64,000 nt of DNA from Brevipalpus yothersi (taxonomy: Eukaryota > Arthropoda > Arachnida > Trombidiformes > Tenuipalpidae), in the NCBI GenBank assembly GCA_003956705.1, contig QZCP01000041.1:62001-126000 (forward strand), read 5' to 3'. Shown here piece by piece: positions 32,195-45,073 of the stretch. Numbering within the stretch: position 1 is the first letter of the stretch; each line of letters opens with the position of its first letter. A program made the translations under genes and the position numbers. The notes under the pieces are model-generated. The model made no database searches. It was not told the DNA's origin and was given only the letters and a program-made list of their open reading frames with translations.

Positions 32195-34660
32195 AGGTTC
32201 ACCAGTGTATGTATGATTCATATAAGCTGAAATTTTTTAGATGATAACACGAATAATTAGATTAATTAGCCAAAAATGAATAGAGATGTAAAACAGATCA
32301 TGTCGTTGCAAGTGTAAGTTGCCACCCAAGTGATGATGTCAGATGACGAATATCCAGCATGATAACTAATAAACAGTGTTATCTCGTGAGGAGCTTTCCA
32401 GTGTGTTTACCTCAAATTTTCCAAACAGCAAGTGGAAGAGAAAAAAGAGAGAGAGAGAATCTCAGTCGTACCAAGTTATTGGCTCATTAAATGAAAACAT
32501 TGTTCGTAATATCGTGCCATAAGCTTGTGACTGTGGAAGAAAAAAGTTGATCCCTTGTAAATAGACTTCTTGTTGTCCTCATCCTTTGCAACCCTTTCGA
32601 GCCTCATAAGTCGTGATGTAAAAAGTTTTCATTCTTCATCGATTCCCCTGGATAATTTGTTTTTTCATGTTTCACGAGACGTATTAGGACTTGTAAATAA
32701 ATTCTATGTTTTGAAGAGATGAAAGCCTCTAGTGCAACAATTTTTTTTGATAACTCAAACGAAGATTAAGGTTTAGACTACTCAGCAAGATCTTCTTTTG
32801 AGGAAATCTTTCGCTTGAATTTCGGAATTCGCTGATTAGAGCAATTAGAAATACCAAGCAAATTGAACCAAAAATAAAACAAGCGGAACAAATAAACAGG
32901 AGGATAACTGATGAAAATTGAAAAATCCAATTGAACGGAACCGAAATTTCCGATTTTTCTCATGATTTGAATCAAGACAATTGTCTTGTTGCCAGACAAG
33001 AAACTATTCTTAAACGATCGAAAATCTCATACAGTCTTAAAATATTCAGAAAAAATTCCTTAGGCTTCGATAGCCTTAATTTTAATAGATACATCTGATC
33101 TATATCCATTGAAATATTCCACAAATCCGGCTCTTATCGATAAGCATCATGATTTTTCTGCATCAAATTACATTTCTCATCGATTAGATGTGATAAGTCA
33201 AATCTTTGTTGGAGAGAAAAGTTCCATAATCAACTTGATACTAAGCAATTGTGAGAGAATCAATTATTCTCGAATTGGTAGACATAAGATGAGAATAATC
33301 ACCGAACTTCCATGGAGAGAACCATTGTGAAAATGAGTCTTCGGGAAGTTTTTGCACGGAAAAATTCAACTGATTAAGGGATGTTGTACTGACCAAAACT
33401 GATGGACCCACTAGAGCAGAGTATCAAGAGGACTGCGACTCTAACCTTACAAACCTTAAGATCACTGCCCTGTAACTCACTTGGCGCGAAGACACTTTGG
33501 CCCTTCAACCTTGACGCTAAGCTTCAATGGAAAATGTTTTATCTTGACAATTTAAGTCAATCAATAGAGTTATCGAAACTTCTCGAGCAAAATTTCCCCA
33601 AGAAGACAAAGATTATGCATGCTTAAGCATGTGACAATGCAAAGATTGCAAATTTTCCTCTTTCTCACTATCTTTTGATGCCATCTTCACAACGAACTCT
33701 GTTCTTGATAGAAAGAAAGAGAGAGATTCATAAGATCCTATGCATATCTGTAAGTGGTAAAGATTTTGTATGGATAATATTTCATCATGGATGGAAAATC
33801 ATTTTGCATTGTATCCACTGGAACACGATGCAAGAGAATGTGTTCGCAAGCAAATGATCATGAAGATGGAAAGATACAAATTATTGTCTTTTTTATCTTC
33901 AACTTTCATCTGAAAGGTTGTCTGGAGCTCTTGATTAACAATCAGTTGTAACAGAAAGATCAAATTCTGTCTATGTCAAATTGAGATAGTTGGGAATTGA
34001 GCTTCAAATTTTTTACTAACGTACGTTCGATTAGGTGTGGAATCGGTTGGAGAATTCAAAATAGATCTGATCGCAGAGATCATGTGTGAATGGAAACCTC
34101 ACATATGAATCAGAGATAATCAACTTCCTTGACGTATAATATTTCATTAATTCCAATGATCATGACTTCAATGCTTAGTCATGAACAGCCTTCAATGAGT
34201 GACCTTTAGCTTTGAAGGATCTAATTTTTCTCTTCCATCTGAGAGTTCAATGATATTGTATAACTTTGAGGGGTGTTGCATAATTTTCAAAATTGAAAAA
34301 ACTGGGAAAATCAATCAAAAGCGATAATCTCCACATGATTCGAGAAGTTTTCATGACCTAACACAAAATGGGAACACTTGATCATCATCTGAGACTATCT
34401 CGTTATCTCGTAATCGTTGTCTCGATATTGATACTCATGATTTCCTGTGGAGAATACTTCACTTCCTCATTTTTTCCCTCTCCTCTCTAGACATATGATC
34501 ATAATCGCTATTGGAACAGTCCTGTAGCACTTTTTCTCGATATTAATCACTAGAACAATCATTTAACGTCAATATATTTTCGATACCAATCACTTTTTCC
34601 CTTATACCAACGCAAAGCACCTTATGACTCGCGATCAGCCCACAACGATACACATCTTTT

Positions 34661-34692
<32 letters not shown>

Positions 34693-35427
34693 CACCGATT
34701 TCGGTCATGATTATTGATAATAAAGAAAAATTCCCGATCAATTTTTCCAATCCACAGAATTATCTTTCTCTCTCTCAGAATTATCTCACAGAATTGATAC
34801 ACAATCGAAGTACATTCATGTAACTTGGAGTCGCTGACGTCGTGAGAGAAAGAGAAAGAGAAAGAGAGTTGCTCACTCTACAAAAAGAGCTTCTTTCAAT
34901 GAAATTCTTTCATTCATCTTCTTGCTTCCTTTTCGTTCAACTTCACGACTTCTGTTTCTCTTTTCAAAAGCGATCGATATATTTTCGTTTAAAAATCAAA
35001 ACTAATTGTCTCTTTATCTCTTCTTTTTTCCTGTGAGTGTACACATCTAAATAACAAACAGATAGCTTGTTGTTACAACTGTTTAATTGGCTGTTACTGT
35101 TAATTACGTGATTTGAATGTGTTTCATTTGATTTGGGTGAAACAAAAAGTGTGTATGTGATACATAATTGGCCTAGAACACTGAATTGCTCGATTGACTG
35201 TGGTTATTTTCTTACTTATTGTTTTTACAACTTGACTGTGATCAATTTTCTTTTACACACACACACACACTTGAATCATATTTCATACTGATCAGTTGAA
35301 TTATAAAATTATTACCACCTCCGAGACCTTAGAGTTCTTGTTGTTTTTTCCCTCCTCCGCTTCCTCTTCTTCCTTCTCCTCCTCCAACAACTACTACTGG
35401 GTGAAATTGATTCATTCAGAATTCATC
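32195..35427. other. Intergenic between the retroelement and the CEPT1-like gene
   Basis: About 3.2 kb without a supported gene. Open frames here (for example near 33402-33626) are short and show no family features. A (CT)n run lies at 34661-34692, and CA repeats occur near 35255-35270 close to the CEPT1-like start. Confidence 0.5.
34661..34692. repeat. (CT)n microsatellite
   Basis: A nearly pure CT dinucleotide run of about 30 nt. Confidence 0.9.
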
Positions 35428-38326
35428 ATGACGAGAATAGTGTTCCCGAATCAGCTTCATTCGAATAATATCAAGCAACGATATGCTAGTCCCCGAGACT
35501 TCAAGCCTCATGAAAGATCTAAACAAATGGATCATGGATGGATATTGTCAAGTGATCAGATGCAATTCCTCCGAAACAATCCATACTACTATTGTGCCAG
35601 TTGTGGCTCATATCTTGAAATGTTTTTTCTCCAAAGGTAAGACATTTTCGAATCATTTTTTCCATTTCACTATCTCTCCGTTTTGAGCAAACTTTCTCTC
35701 TCTCTGTCTGTTTGAATATTTCGTAAATCTTGCCTCAAGCTTCCGTGTTGAAGTAAGAAATTGAAAAAGTGTACATCTATATGCTGGTGATATAAGAAGA
35801 TACCAGAACCTCGATTCGAAGTCTCGCAACACCAAAAACATATACACACACACTCACATATTGGTCCAATTCGAGAAAGAAGGAGGGCAGAAAAAGGGAA
35901 GAAAGCGTTCGATATCGAAGGTTCTCGAGTGTATAATATATGGCTTGAAGCTATTTTATTCACCCAGCAAGTTAGATCATTGGAAAAAGAGAGAGAAAGA
36001 AGAGAGAGAGAGAAAGAAATGATGCGCGAGTGGCTCACCGCATCTTCTCTCTTTCTCTCTCTCTGTATATGGCCTTGTTTGATGTTCATATAATACCATG
36101 ATCATGATGATGATTTGATACCCTTGTGTGTGTGTATGTGTGTATTAGGGAGGAAAATTGAACGAATGTCAGTTAGTCGGAGAAGAAGATTAAATACATA
36201 CACATTGAGAGTACACACAGTACTCTCTATGATGGTAGTTATGAGATCTCGTTTCGTGACGCATTCGATAACCATGTAAAATACGAGAGAAAGTGAGAGA
36301 GAGAGAGGAAGTTCTTTTTTATTGTTTTCTCCTTGATGTGTGACTGTGGAGAGGGTTTCCGGTTTGCTGCATACCACAGTTGCCCGGGAGAGAAAGTAAG
36401 AAGAAAGAGAGAGAGAAAAAATTTCTCTCTCCACAGATATTGTATGTCAAATTTCCTTGGGCTTTATCTTTAATTCGATTTTTCAACTCACTTGTATCCA
36501 AGCGTTTTCTTTCATTTAGCTTGAAGGTACAAAAACTAATGCACTTGTAGAGAAAGTGTTGTTATGCGTGTGAGAAAAAGTTGCCAGAATATATACACGC
36601 CTAACTGGTCATGCGAAAGTTTCTCAGGTGCATGTGTGAGTGTGAGTATATTGTCAACGGAAAAAAATACATCAAAAACTTGATTGGAAAAGATATACAC
36701 TACCACTTACTATTACTGTCATCTAAACCCTTTTTCTCTCTTGACAAAAACTAAATGAACTTTTTTTTCTCTTTCTCTTGCACACACAGATTTTGGACAA
36801 AACTTGCCAAATTTATTCCCCACTTCGTTGCACCCTCCTTGTTAACCTTCGCTGGCCTGACGATCAACATCTTGTGTTCACTGAACGTGTTGTATTACTC
36901 ATTTGATCTCAAGAGTGACGTTCCATCATGGGCGTTCTTGATATGTGCCACTGGACTTTTTCTATATCAAACACTGGATGCTCTGGATGGCAAGCAATCG
37001 GCTAAAGTTCAAAATACCCAAATCGAAGAGCTTACAGATCACGGATGTGATGCGGTGTCCACTATTTTTGTAGCATTAACTGCCGCCGCAGCAGTACAAT
37101 TGGGCAATTATCCATCACTATTGTATTTGTACGCTATTTTGATGTTCACCGCATTCTTCTCCACTCACTGGCTGGCCCACATAACCCATTGTATGGTGTT
37201 CAAAAAGTACGTTGTACATGCTTCGAAAAAAAAATTATTCTTTCTAATTCGCTGAAGACATATCGTTTGTGTGAAACGGTGATGATCTCTACCTATCTCA
37301 TTCTCTCTCTCTTTTTGTTGTTAAAAGAGAAGAGACAAACTTTTTTTCTGATGTGATAGTTTTTTATTGTAGATTTTATCTCCAATTGATCTCATTCACT
37401 TGCTACTGCCAAAGATTGCCTACAACTAATACTGCTACCAAAATTGCTGTAATATGTTCTAGTCAAAAATTAACTCCCTGAAAAGAAAACCCAAAATCCC
37501 ATTTAATATCATGCTGGAGAAAAAACGAAAATCATTCTAATGTATCAATTTCTTGAACTTTTCCCTTCTTAGGATTGATGTAAGTGAAGCTCAATGGTCG
37601 ATGATCCTGATACACTTGATTACCGCGCAATGGGGTCAAAAGATCTGGAGTATACCGTTAGTTAATGTTTTCGGGTTCCAATTGGATGGCACTCAAGTGA
37701 TGGCCATTCTTACCATCCTATCACTGAGCCACTGTATTTTTGATAACCTTCAAATGTCTGTATTGGGTAAAAAGACTCCACTTGAGGAAAATGAGATTTT
37801 GATCCCAAGACGCCGTAGTCAAGCCATCTATAATCCTCTCCATTCACTCGGACTATTGATGCTTCTATCGATGTTAAATTATCTTTCTGGTCTGGTCTCA
37901 TTGAGTGCAAGCGTGTTTGTGATACTCTATGGTTTTGCCTTTGCTCGACTTGTGATTAACTTGGTGATGCAGAATGTTTCTCGTGGTGAGACAGAAAAAT
38001 GGGACCTTTGCTTAGCGGCACCCTTGCTACTAACTTTAAATCAGCTAGTTGGACTGATTCATCCCTACACAGCACTTTTGTGTGCATCTATTTACTCCAT
38101 GATGGATTTCCTTCGATTTTTTACTTACGCGTGCTGGGATCTCAAAGCGGCTCTGGATGTACATATATTATCGGTAAAATATCCACTAGGACATCCCAAG
38201 AGTCGCGGTGGTAATGAAGGTTTTTATATCAATGGTTTCAATAATGAGGCTATTCGAGAAGAATGGAAGAAATTTGAAGCACAAGAGCGTAATGGGCTAG
38301 TCAAAGTACTGTTCGGCTATTACTGA
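35428..38326 (+). CDS. Choline/ethanolaminephosphotransferase (CEPT1-like)
   Basis: The family transfers phosphocholine or phosphoethanolamine from the CDP-alcohol to diacylglycerol, in ER/Golgi membranes (last Kennedy-pathway step). Exons 35428..35636, 36790..37206 and 37573..38326 give 459 aa, with phases 2 and 2 at the junctions. The start is the ATG at 35428, the only in-frame ATG before the conserved part. Many membrane segments are visible (for example AFLICATGLFLYQ, LYAILMFTAFFSTHWL, LLMLLSMLNYLSGL). The CDP-alcohol phosphotransferase motif begins at Asp136 as DGKQSAKVQNTQIEELTDHGCD. The three Asp residues are kept, but the AR pair and the mid-motif Gly of the family consensus are not, and the motif is one residue shorter. 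It therefore could be a divergent or altered-activity paralog. The C-terminus (GHPKSRGG...) is hydrophilic. Confidence 0.85.
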
Positions 38327-39463
38327 TCAAAGCTGAACCAATGCTTTTTATCCAAATTTGGACACAGTGTTGTAACGATGACGAAATTCCACCAACCTAT
38401 GGTAGCTCAAATCTTGCGGAAGATGAGAGCTCAAGAAAAAATGTTCCCAAGAATTTTGAAGAAGATGAAGGTGTCTCAATGACACTGTCCCAGTGATCAC
38501 AAGGGTGAAATCTTTTGGATACAATCATTATTGAAATGAATAGTTCAAAAGATTTCTCAGAGTAATCTTTTTCGAAGAATGTATCTGACTGGTGGATTCG
38601 TTTCGAAATGGAGAGCTTTCAAATTTTTCGTGAAGATCTCAAGAACCTCGGAAATAAATTTCGGCTGATAAGGTCTAGTCAGGAGACCACAAATAAGTTC
38701 ATTTCATAATTGATTTTTCTTCCTCACTCTTTCTTGTCTGCCTCCATAAGATGTCAATGTGTACATATGGTTAATAATGATCCAATTGTGGAGCCTTCTC
38801 ATCTTGATCAGCGAAACGTTATCATTCGGTTCTTAATTGGGTCTTTTATCTCACCTTTTCTCCTTCCTTACCACTATAATTTCCACCTACAGTATGATAA
38901 ATACTCTTATCTAGCTTCAAATAATGCGTTGTTCATAATTATTATTCATCCAATTAAAAGTATAATTTAATCTTAAAATCTGATATTCAATTCAATTTCT
39001 TCACACATCGTTCCTACATTCATCTCACATTTCATACCATTCTTTCTGTACTGTCTCTTGTCTGTCATCTCAAATCCATTCGATATCATTCAAATGATAT
39101 CGTTTCTCACAATGAATTCCATCATCATGATAAGTGACTCAAAATTTTGAATCCTCAACTCAATCGGAATTTCAGAATTTTCGGGATTCATTGAAAAATT
39201 CTTCTCACAGCCGAAAAAAAAAGAAAAGTTTCAAACATTCCCGCGAAGACAAGTGCAATTGAAGTGCATTTTTTTGACATCGCCATCTGTATTGAGCGGA
39301 CTTTGATCACATTTTTTTTTTGATTCACTTTGACACTCGAAAAATGTTTTGATTGTTTATCTTATTTGTCTTGTCGAGTTTTCTTCTTCTTTTGCTGTGG
39401 ATTGTGTCCACACACAATGTTTTTTAAATATTTACCACTTAAACATCAGATATTAGTGTTTGC
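38327..39463. other. Intergenic, CEPT1-like 3' flank to PAT1 promoter
   Basis: No gene is supported. An AATAAA near 38652 may end the CEPT1-like transcript. A CGCCATCT motif near 39282 lies about 180 nt before the PAT1 start, in promoter position. Confidence 0.5.
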
Positions 39464-41338
39464 ATGGATCCACGAGTGTTTTCCCGTGTCTCAACTTTAT
39501 CAGACGATCAAATAGCCAACATGTTGGTAAATGAAAATGGCGTTCAACTCAATCCTGAGTTGATGAGCCGATTTAATGTAACACCACAATTGATGGCCAA
39601 ACTGTTAGTTGCCCTCTGTGAGCACAATGCTGGTGGTGGTGCACGATTGGTACACAATCGTGCCAATATGATACGAACTCCTGGTAAAGTGATTCAGCCA
39701 GGATATCAATCTCCTTCGGTGACATCTCAACGATGTGATGATATTGACAATTTGGCCAACTTGTGTCGACAATTTTTGCCATCTGAATCACCTTTAACCG
39801 ACATACTGGATGCAATCAATTCCGATTGTCGAGTTAACATTAACAGTTATGACGATGGTAGTCCAGCGTTTAATAGATTTTGGCAATTCTGCTCCAATCT
39901 TCGTAAAACTGAAAAACAAGGTTTGTATGTTTTTCATCGGCAAATTCACTCTCTCCACTCTTTTATGCCTCAGGCAAAGTGGGAATTCTTGCGTTTTTTC
40001 CCATAAAATTTTGAGAAACGTTTCTTAATACCTTCTCTATCCTTTCTATCCTCTTATTTTTTGTTTTCTCTAGAAAATGCTCACAGTGTTACAGAGGCCA
40101 TGGAAAGACTCAAATTAGGAAATGGACGAGAAGTGCCCGTGTCACCGGCAAGCTCAGTAAGTTCAACAGTGATCAAAAGGCCGATGAGAGTTGATGAATT
40201 AGAAGCCATGATGTTCAACTCTCCATCATCTCCTCCTCACAATTCTGATGGCTCCAAAACCGAAACAAACGGTGGATGGAGTCCATTCAGCACCGGGATG
40301 GATAATTTTATACCTAAAATCGAGCCAGCACCCAAGCCATCACTTCCCACCTTCGGTAATGCACCGCCCGGATTCGGTGTACAGACTTCTTTTCCGAGGA
40401 AAAATTTTAATACCAAACGTCGTCCTGGTTACAAAGATCCTAGAGAAAGAGAAAGAGATTTCAGTCACAATAATAGCACTGATGAATATGCCAATTTGAT
40501 GACCCACCAAGATATATCTTGGCTCTTGAAAATTCAAAAGCGTCAATTGGACTTCGAGGATCCTTACAAGGAAGACTTCTATTTCACATCCTATTGCTCT
40601 AGGCAACTTGCTGCAGCTACCCTTGCCAAAAAATTGACAGGAGCCGATGTTAAGAATTCACCTACTTTGATAGTGCCCGAGAGAAATCGTGATAAGAATA
40701 ACAAAGAACAATACAAGCCCACAAATTATGAAGGTTCTCTAGGTAAACTTCAAGTCTGCAATGTTAAATGTCCTCGTAAGCTGGTCGATCTAGCAGTCAA
40801 TCAGTCTACCGAAGTGGTCGATTGTCGAAACATCAATCGACCTGTTACTCCTATAGGAAGAGCTGAGCTGAATGCATTCCGGCGAACTTTACTTGAAATT
40901 GAACGCCTTTATTTAACAATGTTAGATATTGATGAAGAGGACAAGCGTATGGGCGCGCTACCTGAAGAGGCCAAGAAACCTCATCAAGAAAAACGCGATG
41001 AGCTGTCTCTGAAGCTTTTCAAAGGAATTTACGATGAAAAGCATGGAAGAATCAATGTCAAGATTTCGAAAGTGAGAAAAGGTTTTGCACTTATCATCCG
41101 CTCCCTTCTCGTCTTCACCGAGAACGAACGTAAAGTTGTAATTGTAAAAAGTGTGATTGACAATTATCTGAATGTCATAGCTGCTCAACGAGAAAAATCA
41201 TCTTGGGGCCAAATGGATTTCTTGGAAGTTATACTAGACACTATAGCTGAACTAAATGATCCTAGGCTACCCGACTCTGAATCTATCATGAAAAAGATGA
41301 ATGAAGTATCGAAAAGCTCTAATCATGGCGCAAAGTGA
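39464..41338 (+). CDS. PATL1: PAT1 homolog (mRNA decapping activator)
   Basis: PAT1 proteins bridge decapping factors (DCP1/2, Lsm1-7, Xrn1) and concentrate in P-bodies. Exons 39464..39920 and 40074..41338 (phase 1) give 573 aa, shorter than human PATL1 (about 770). The conserved middle is clear: DEYANLMTHQDISWLLKIQ, QLDFEDPYKEDFYF, YEGSLGKLQVCNVKCPRK and the KVRKGFALIIRSLLVF helical region that begins the C-terminal alpha-solenoid. The first 150 residues do not resemble the acidic DDX6-binding N-terminus of other PAT1 proteins, and the chain stops early in the C-terminal domain. An AATAAA at 41670 is well placed as the polyadenylation signal. Missing exons upstream cannot be excluded. Confidence 0.85.
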
Positions 41339-41856
41339 TAAGGAATCGCGTCATTCTTTTTTTTGAAAAACTTTAGACAAAGCCACAACCCTTTTGTTGA
41401 CACCAAGAGAATTGGTTTTTAAAAATGTGTGAGAGGTGACAAACTTCGATTGATTTTCGAACGCAAACATTTTATACCGCATGAGACCATCCACTGGCTA
41501 ACTCTGATCTGCCCTCAGTCAGCCCGAAAAGGAACATGGAGTAGCTAACTAAAGAAAAATTGCTTCAAATATTCCCATCGAGAGTTGATCTTTTTGTTAT
41601 GGTAACTTATGTGATTTGCATCTCCCATGTTCTTTTGAATGCATCAACAGATGGATTTTAATATTATTCAATAAAGAATAGTGTATGAATGACAAGTTTC
41701 TTCTTGTTTTATCCCCCTCATAAACCCAATGATTGTCTCTAAACCGGCCATCTTGCGAAGGACATTTTTATTATCAAATCGGGAAAAGCTATTTGCCAGA
41801 TGATATGATTTTACTCGTGATTCGAACAATGAAAAAGTACATAAGTGAGGAATAAA
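41339..41856. other. Intergenic, convergent 3' flanks of PAT1 and mtSSB
   Basis: This interval contains the plus-strand AATAAA at 41670-41675 (PAT1) and a TTTATT near 41766 that would read AATAAA for the minus-strand mtSSB gene. Nothing else is seen. Confidence 0.55.
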
Positions 41857-42513
41857 CTAATCAACCTCCTCCTCTCTCTGTCCTCTTGGTTGCGAAAGTA
41901 TTATGAGTTCATCTAGGAGAGAAGAAATGAATTTTTCAGATATGATTTACAACAATCACACTAAATTCTTACCAGCAACAATATGAGCAGTTTGATGAGT
42001 AGTCGTTCCAGAAGCATCAGAGACCTTTCCATAAGAGATCTTACCCAAGACTAGAACTCGAGTACTGAGAGAACATTTCAAAATGAGCTGTCAAAAAGGA
42101 GAAAAACATTGTCATCACTTACCCTTTTTTAACATAATCAGTGGAAACACGTCTCAAGGAATCTTTGAAAACGGATATTCGATGCCATTCTGATTTTTGA
42201 ATATACTGTTCATCCTCTTCGATTTTGTACCTGATACTGGTGACCATAGAGAAGACGACCACTGGACGCTCTTCACTACCCCTTATCTGAGGATCACTTC
42301 CGACTCTACCAAGGAGTGTGACCTGGTTCAAAGCTGATAAATAATAGACATCAAATGAATGATAATCAAGCAGTGATCAGAGAATTTATTAGCCTTACAT
42401 TTTTCAACCGAAACTCTGGGGGCATCACAAAAGCGACGACCAACACTACCGACACTGGTTTTTGATCTAGCATGTTGAATGGCACTGGTAAGTAAGCGTC
42501 TTGAGGCGTTCAT
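41857..42513 (-). CDS. SSBP1: Mitochondrial single-stranded DNA-binding protein
   Basis: This protein binds single-stranded mtDNA as a tetramer during replication in the mitochondrial matrix. Four minus-strand exons, 42399..42513, 42123..42333, 41973..42064 and 41857..41912, give 157 aa, close to the family length (human 148). The N-terminus (MNASRRLLTSAIQHARSK) is an Arg-rich amphipathic targeting peptide. The OB-fold core follows: SLNQVTLLGRVGSDPQ, PVVVFSMVTSIRY, SEWHRISVFKDSLR and DYVKKG, ending with LVLGKISYG and an acidic tail (REEEVD). Phases agree at all junctions; the first and third junctions carry one base, the second carries two. Confidence 0.95.
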
Positions 42514-43270
42514 TATGGCCTTAACAACAACAAGAAGAATGATAATGAATTCCAGTTGATAAATTCCGAAGTGAATTGGAATCAAACTTATGCGTAATGG
42601 GCAGTAAGTAAGAGTATGATGGTTGAGAGTGAATCAACCTAAACTTACCACTTAAGAAAAATCGACCAACAAGATTTGAGAATGAACAACAATGGCGTAA
42701 AAGTTGACAAAATATTCACCCAAATGATCGTTTCAAAACTTATTTAAATCAAGCAAGTGATGACAATAATTTTCCTGAACAAGGTTCGAATCGCACTCAA
42801 ACGTGTGTCAACAAAGAGTTGCTTATAAAAAACGAAAGCATGCTTGCTGTTTGCCGAGTTTGGCGCTCAAACGTTTAAGCGGTTCCCTTTGACATTGGAT
42901 TGAAGCAGCTTTTTTCGATTCAATTATTGTCTAATTTTTTGTTCGAATTGTTTTAAAGAGCAAGTAAAGCAATCAATCCAATCATTGCTTTTGCATAATT
43001 TCTAGTTAAGATGCTCTAGATTCTACCTGTAATATGGAAGGGATTTCTTAAGGTTATTCCGGTGTCACGTTCAACTTTACCACATCAGATATGCAGGATA
43101 AACGCCTGCAAATAAAACAAGTTATCGAGAAAATCCTATGTGCACACATCTATCAGGACCCCAACTGATCTATGTTTGGTAAAATCGGTGAAAATAATTA
43201 AGCTTGCAAATAAAACGAAAATTTCAGATTGATTGTTAGAGATTTTCTTGAAAAAATAATTTATTATACT
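42514..43270. other. Intergenic, mtSSB promoter to DIMT1 3' flank
   Basis: No gene is supported. A GGTTCGAATCG string near 42783 resembles a tRNA B box but has no matching A box or cloverleaf. Confidence 0.5.
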
Positions 43271-44290
43271 TTAACTCGTTGATGGATCTTTCTTCCCAAT
43301 AAAGTGAAAACCTTTTGCGTTGAAGGCACACAAAAGGGCTAAAAATTGATCTATCTCCATTGTTCGAGCTCTCAAATCACTGAAACCAGATTCTTCTAGA
43401 ATCTCTTGGATAAGAGCTTTCGCATTAAAACTTTCATCTATCTGAATATTTTTCAAACTACTATAAATTCGATAATTCCTTTCGAGCATATCGATGACTG
43501 ATTTCTGGCGGAATATTGATCCTAGTCTCTTGTTTTTTCGAAGGAAAGCGATCTTCAGAAGACCATCCCATTCTTGTAAATTGATATCAGGTCCAGGCTG
43601 AATTGGCTCAATTCTTACTACACTTGATTCAACCTTGGGTGGAGGTTTGAAATTGTTCTTGCCAACTTTCATAACAATATCTACACGTGCAAGAAGCTGA
43701 GTGTTGGCTGACAATCGACAGTAAAGCTTGTCTCCTGGTTTAGCTACCAATCTTTGAGCAAATTCACGTTGAAACATGATGATTGCACATCGGAAGAATG
43801 GACGATGAGAAAGTAGTTTGAATACAAGAGGAGAGGAGATTTGATATGGAATATTGGCAACACAGATGTCGAAAAATGGTAAACTACTCTTCAAAACATC
43901 TCCTATTCGGATGTCCAGCCTAGATCTGAATGGCGTTCCTTGGAAACGTTTCTCTAATTCTCCTACCAGTCTGATATCGATTTCACAAGCGATGAGTTTC
44001 TTGACTTTGGGAAGCATTTTCGCTGTCATGTTACCCGTTCCTGGTCCAACCTCTAGAACAACATCTGTTGGTCTTAAAGCAGCCTGAAAAAAAGAATTGG
44101 GATTTCAATCAGAATTGATGAAGTGGAACAATTTATGGAACTATCATTCTCAATTCACCTTCTCTACAATCGAGTCGATTACAAGAGGATTTTTCAAAAT
44201 GTGTTGGCCCAAATCTTTATTAAATTGTATAGACTGTTTTTGTAGCGGATCATTTCGTTGTTTGCCAGTTTGCTTCTTTACCTTGGGCAT
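43271..44290 (-). CDS. DIMT1: 18S rRNA dimethyladenosine transferase DIMT1
   Basis: DIMT1 places N6,N6-dimethyl groups on two adjacent adenosines of the 18S rRNA 3' hairpin, using SAM, in the nucleolus. Exons 44159..44290 and 43271..44083 give 314 aa, almost the same as human (313). The start is the ATG at 44290 (MPKVKKQTGKQ), the family's usual N-terminus. Motifs are GQHILKNPLVIDSIV, the SAM loop VLEVGPGTGNMT, DIRIGDVLKSSLPFFD and the catalytic NIPYQISSPLVFKLL. Also clear are FFRCAIIMFQREFAQRLVAKPGD in overlapping segments, VGKNNFKPPPKVESSVVR, and SGFSDLRARTMEIDQF near the end. Everything is intact. Confidence 0.96.
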
Positions 44291-45073
44291 AATGATCAAT
44301 GTGATTATGTCTAGAAATGAAATAAGAAAGAGATCGGGGTTAATTGAATGTTGTTTACGATAAAGAAGCGTATGCATGAAAAATCAGGCCGCCAAATGAA
44401 CCTCACTCATACCACGATGATACTTACCTTAGTCTAGCGTTACCCAAGAACAGAGTAATAAATTACAAATATGATCTCTATAAACTACAATTGAATGGCC
44501 ATGTCAATAACATTATAAAAACAAAGTTATCATCAAAAAATTTTAAACATGTGGTTCATAAATGTTAGGCACTGCATGTGCTTCTGGGGATTTAATAAGA
44601 TTTAATAAGTTTGTCAACAAAAAAGTTTGGCGCCATTTTTGAAGATTAATGGTGCATCTTCCGGTCTCGATCACTATGACTGTAGACCCGGAAGTTGATT
44701 AATTTTCGATTCTTCTTTACGAGTACAAGGTAGCTTTGATTGTGAAGAGAAAGATGATTTCAATTATTATCGAGGAGATTGAGGCTGGAAAAAACAAAGA
44801 TTTTCATTAGCATTCACACATTACTTTTCGACGTCCTTCACACACACACACTGTGATGTAGGGCTAAAAAAATGTCAGTCATTCGAATCGAAATGATGTC
44901 GATTTTTGAACTCCCCTATTACCTTGGACTTTTTTGTTTGTGGTGAAAGGGGGAGAGAAAGTGATGGAAAAAATTTCAGATCTAGGTTATTGTGATCTAA
45001 CCTTCAATAATGATAGCATATTTAAGATGCGGGATGTTCAGAACGTATCGTCAGATGACTTAATCTATTCGAA
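44291..45073. promoter_or_regulatory. Divergent intergenic interval
   Basis: DIMT1 starts leftward and the mucin-like gene rightward from this 0.8 kb. A GGCGCCATTTTTGAAG stretch near 44631 recalls the GCCAT motifs of other promoters in this window. No gene is seen inside. Confidence 0.4.

Noticed and set aside
32778..33626. Short ORFs upstream of the endonuclease as a possible retrotransposon ORF1
   Set aside because: They show no CCHC knuckles, RRM or coiled coil, and lengths are near chance.
35483..35686. Alternative frame in CEPT1-like exon 1
   Set aside because: Only the frame from 35428 joins exon 2 in phase through the strong AAAG|GTAAGA donor, and it aligns with family N-termini.
42775..42800. 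tRNA B-box-like GGTTCGAATCG
   Set aside because: There is no A box at the proper distance and no cloverleaf arms can be drawn.
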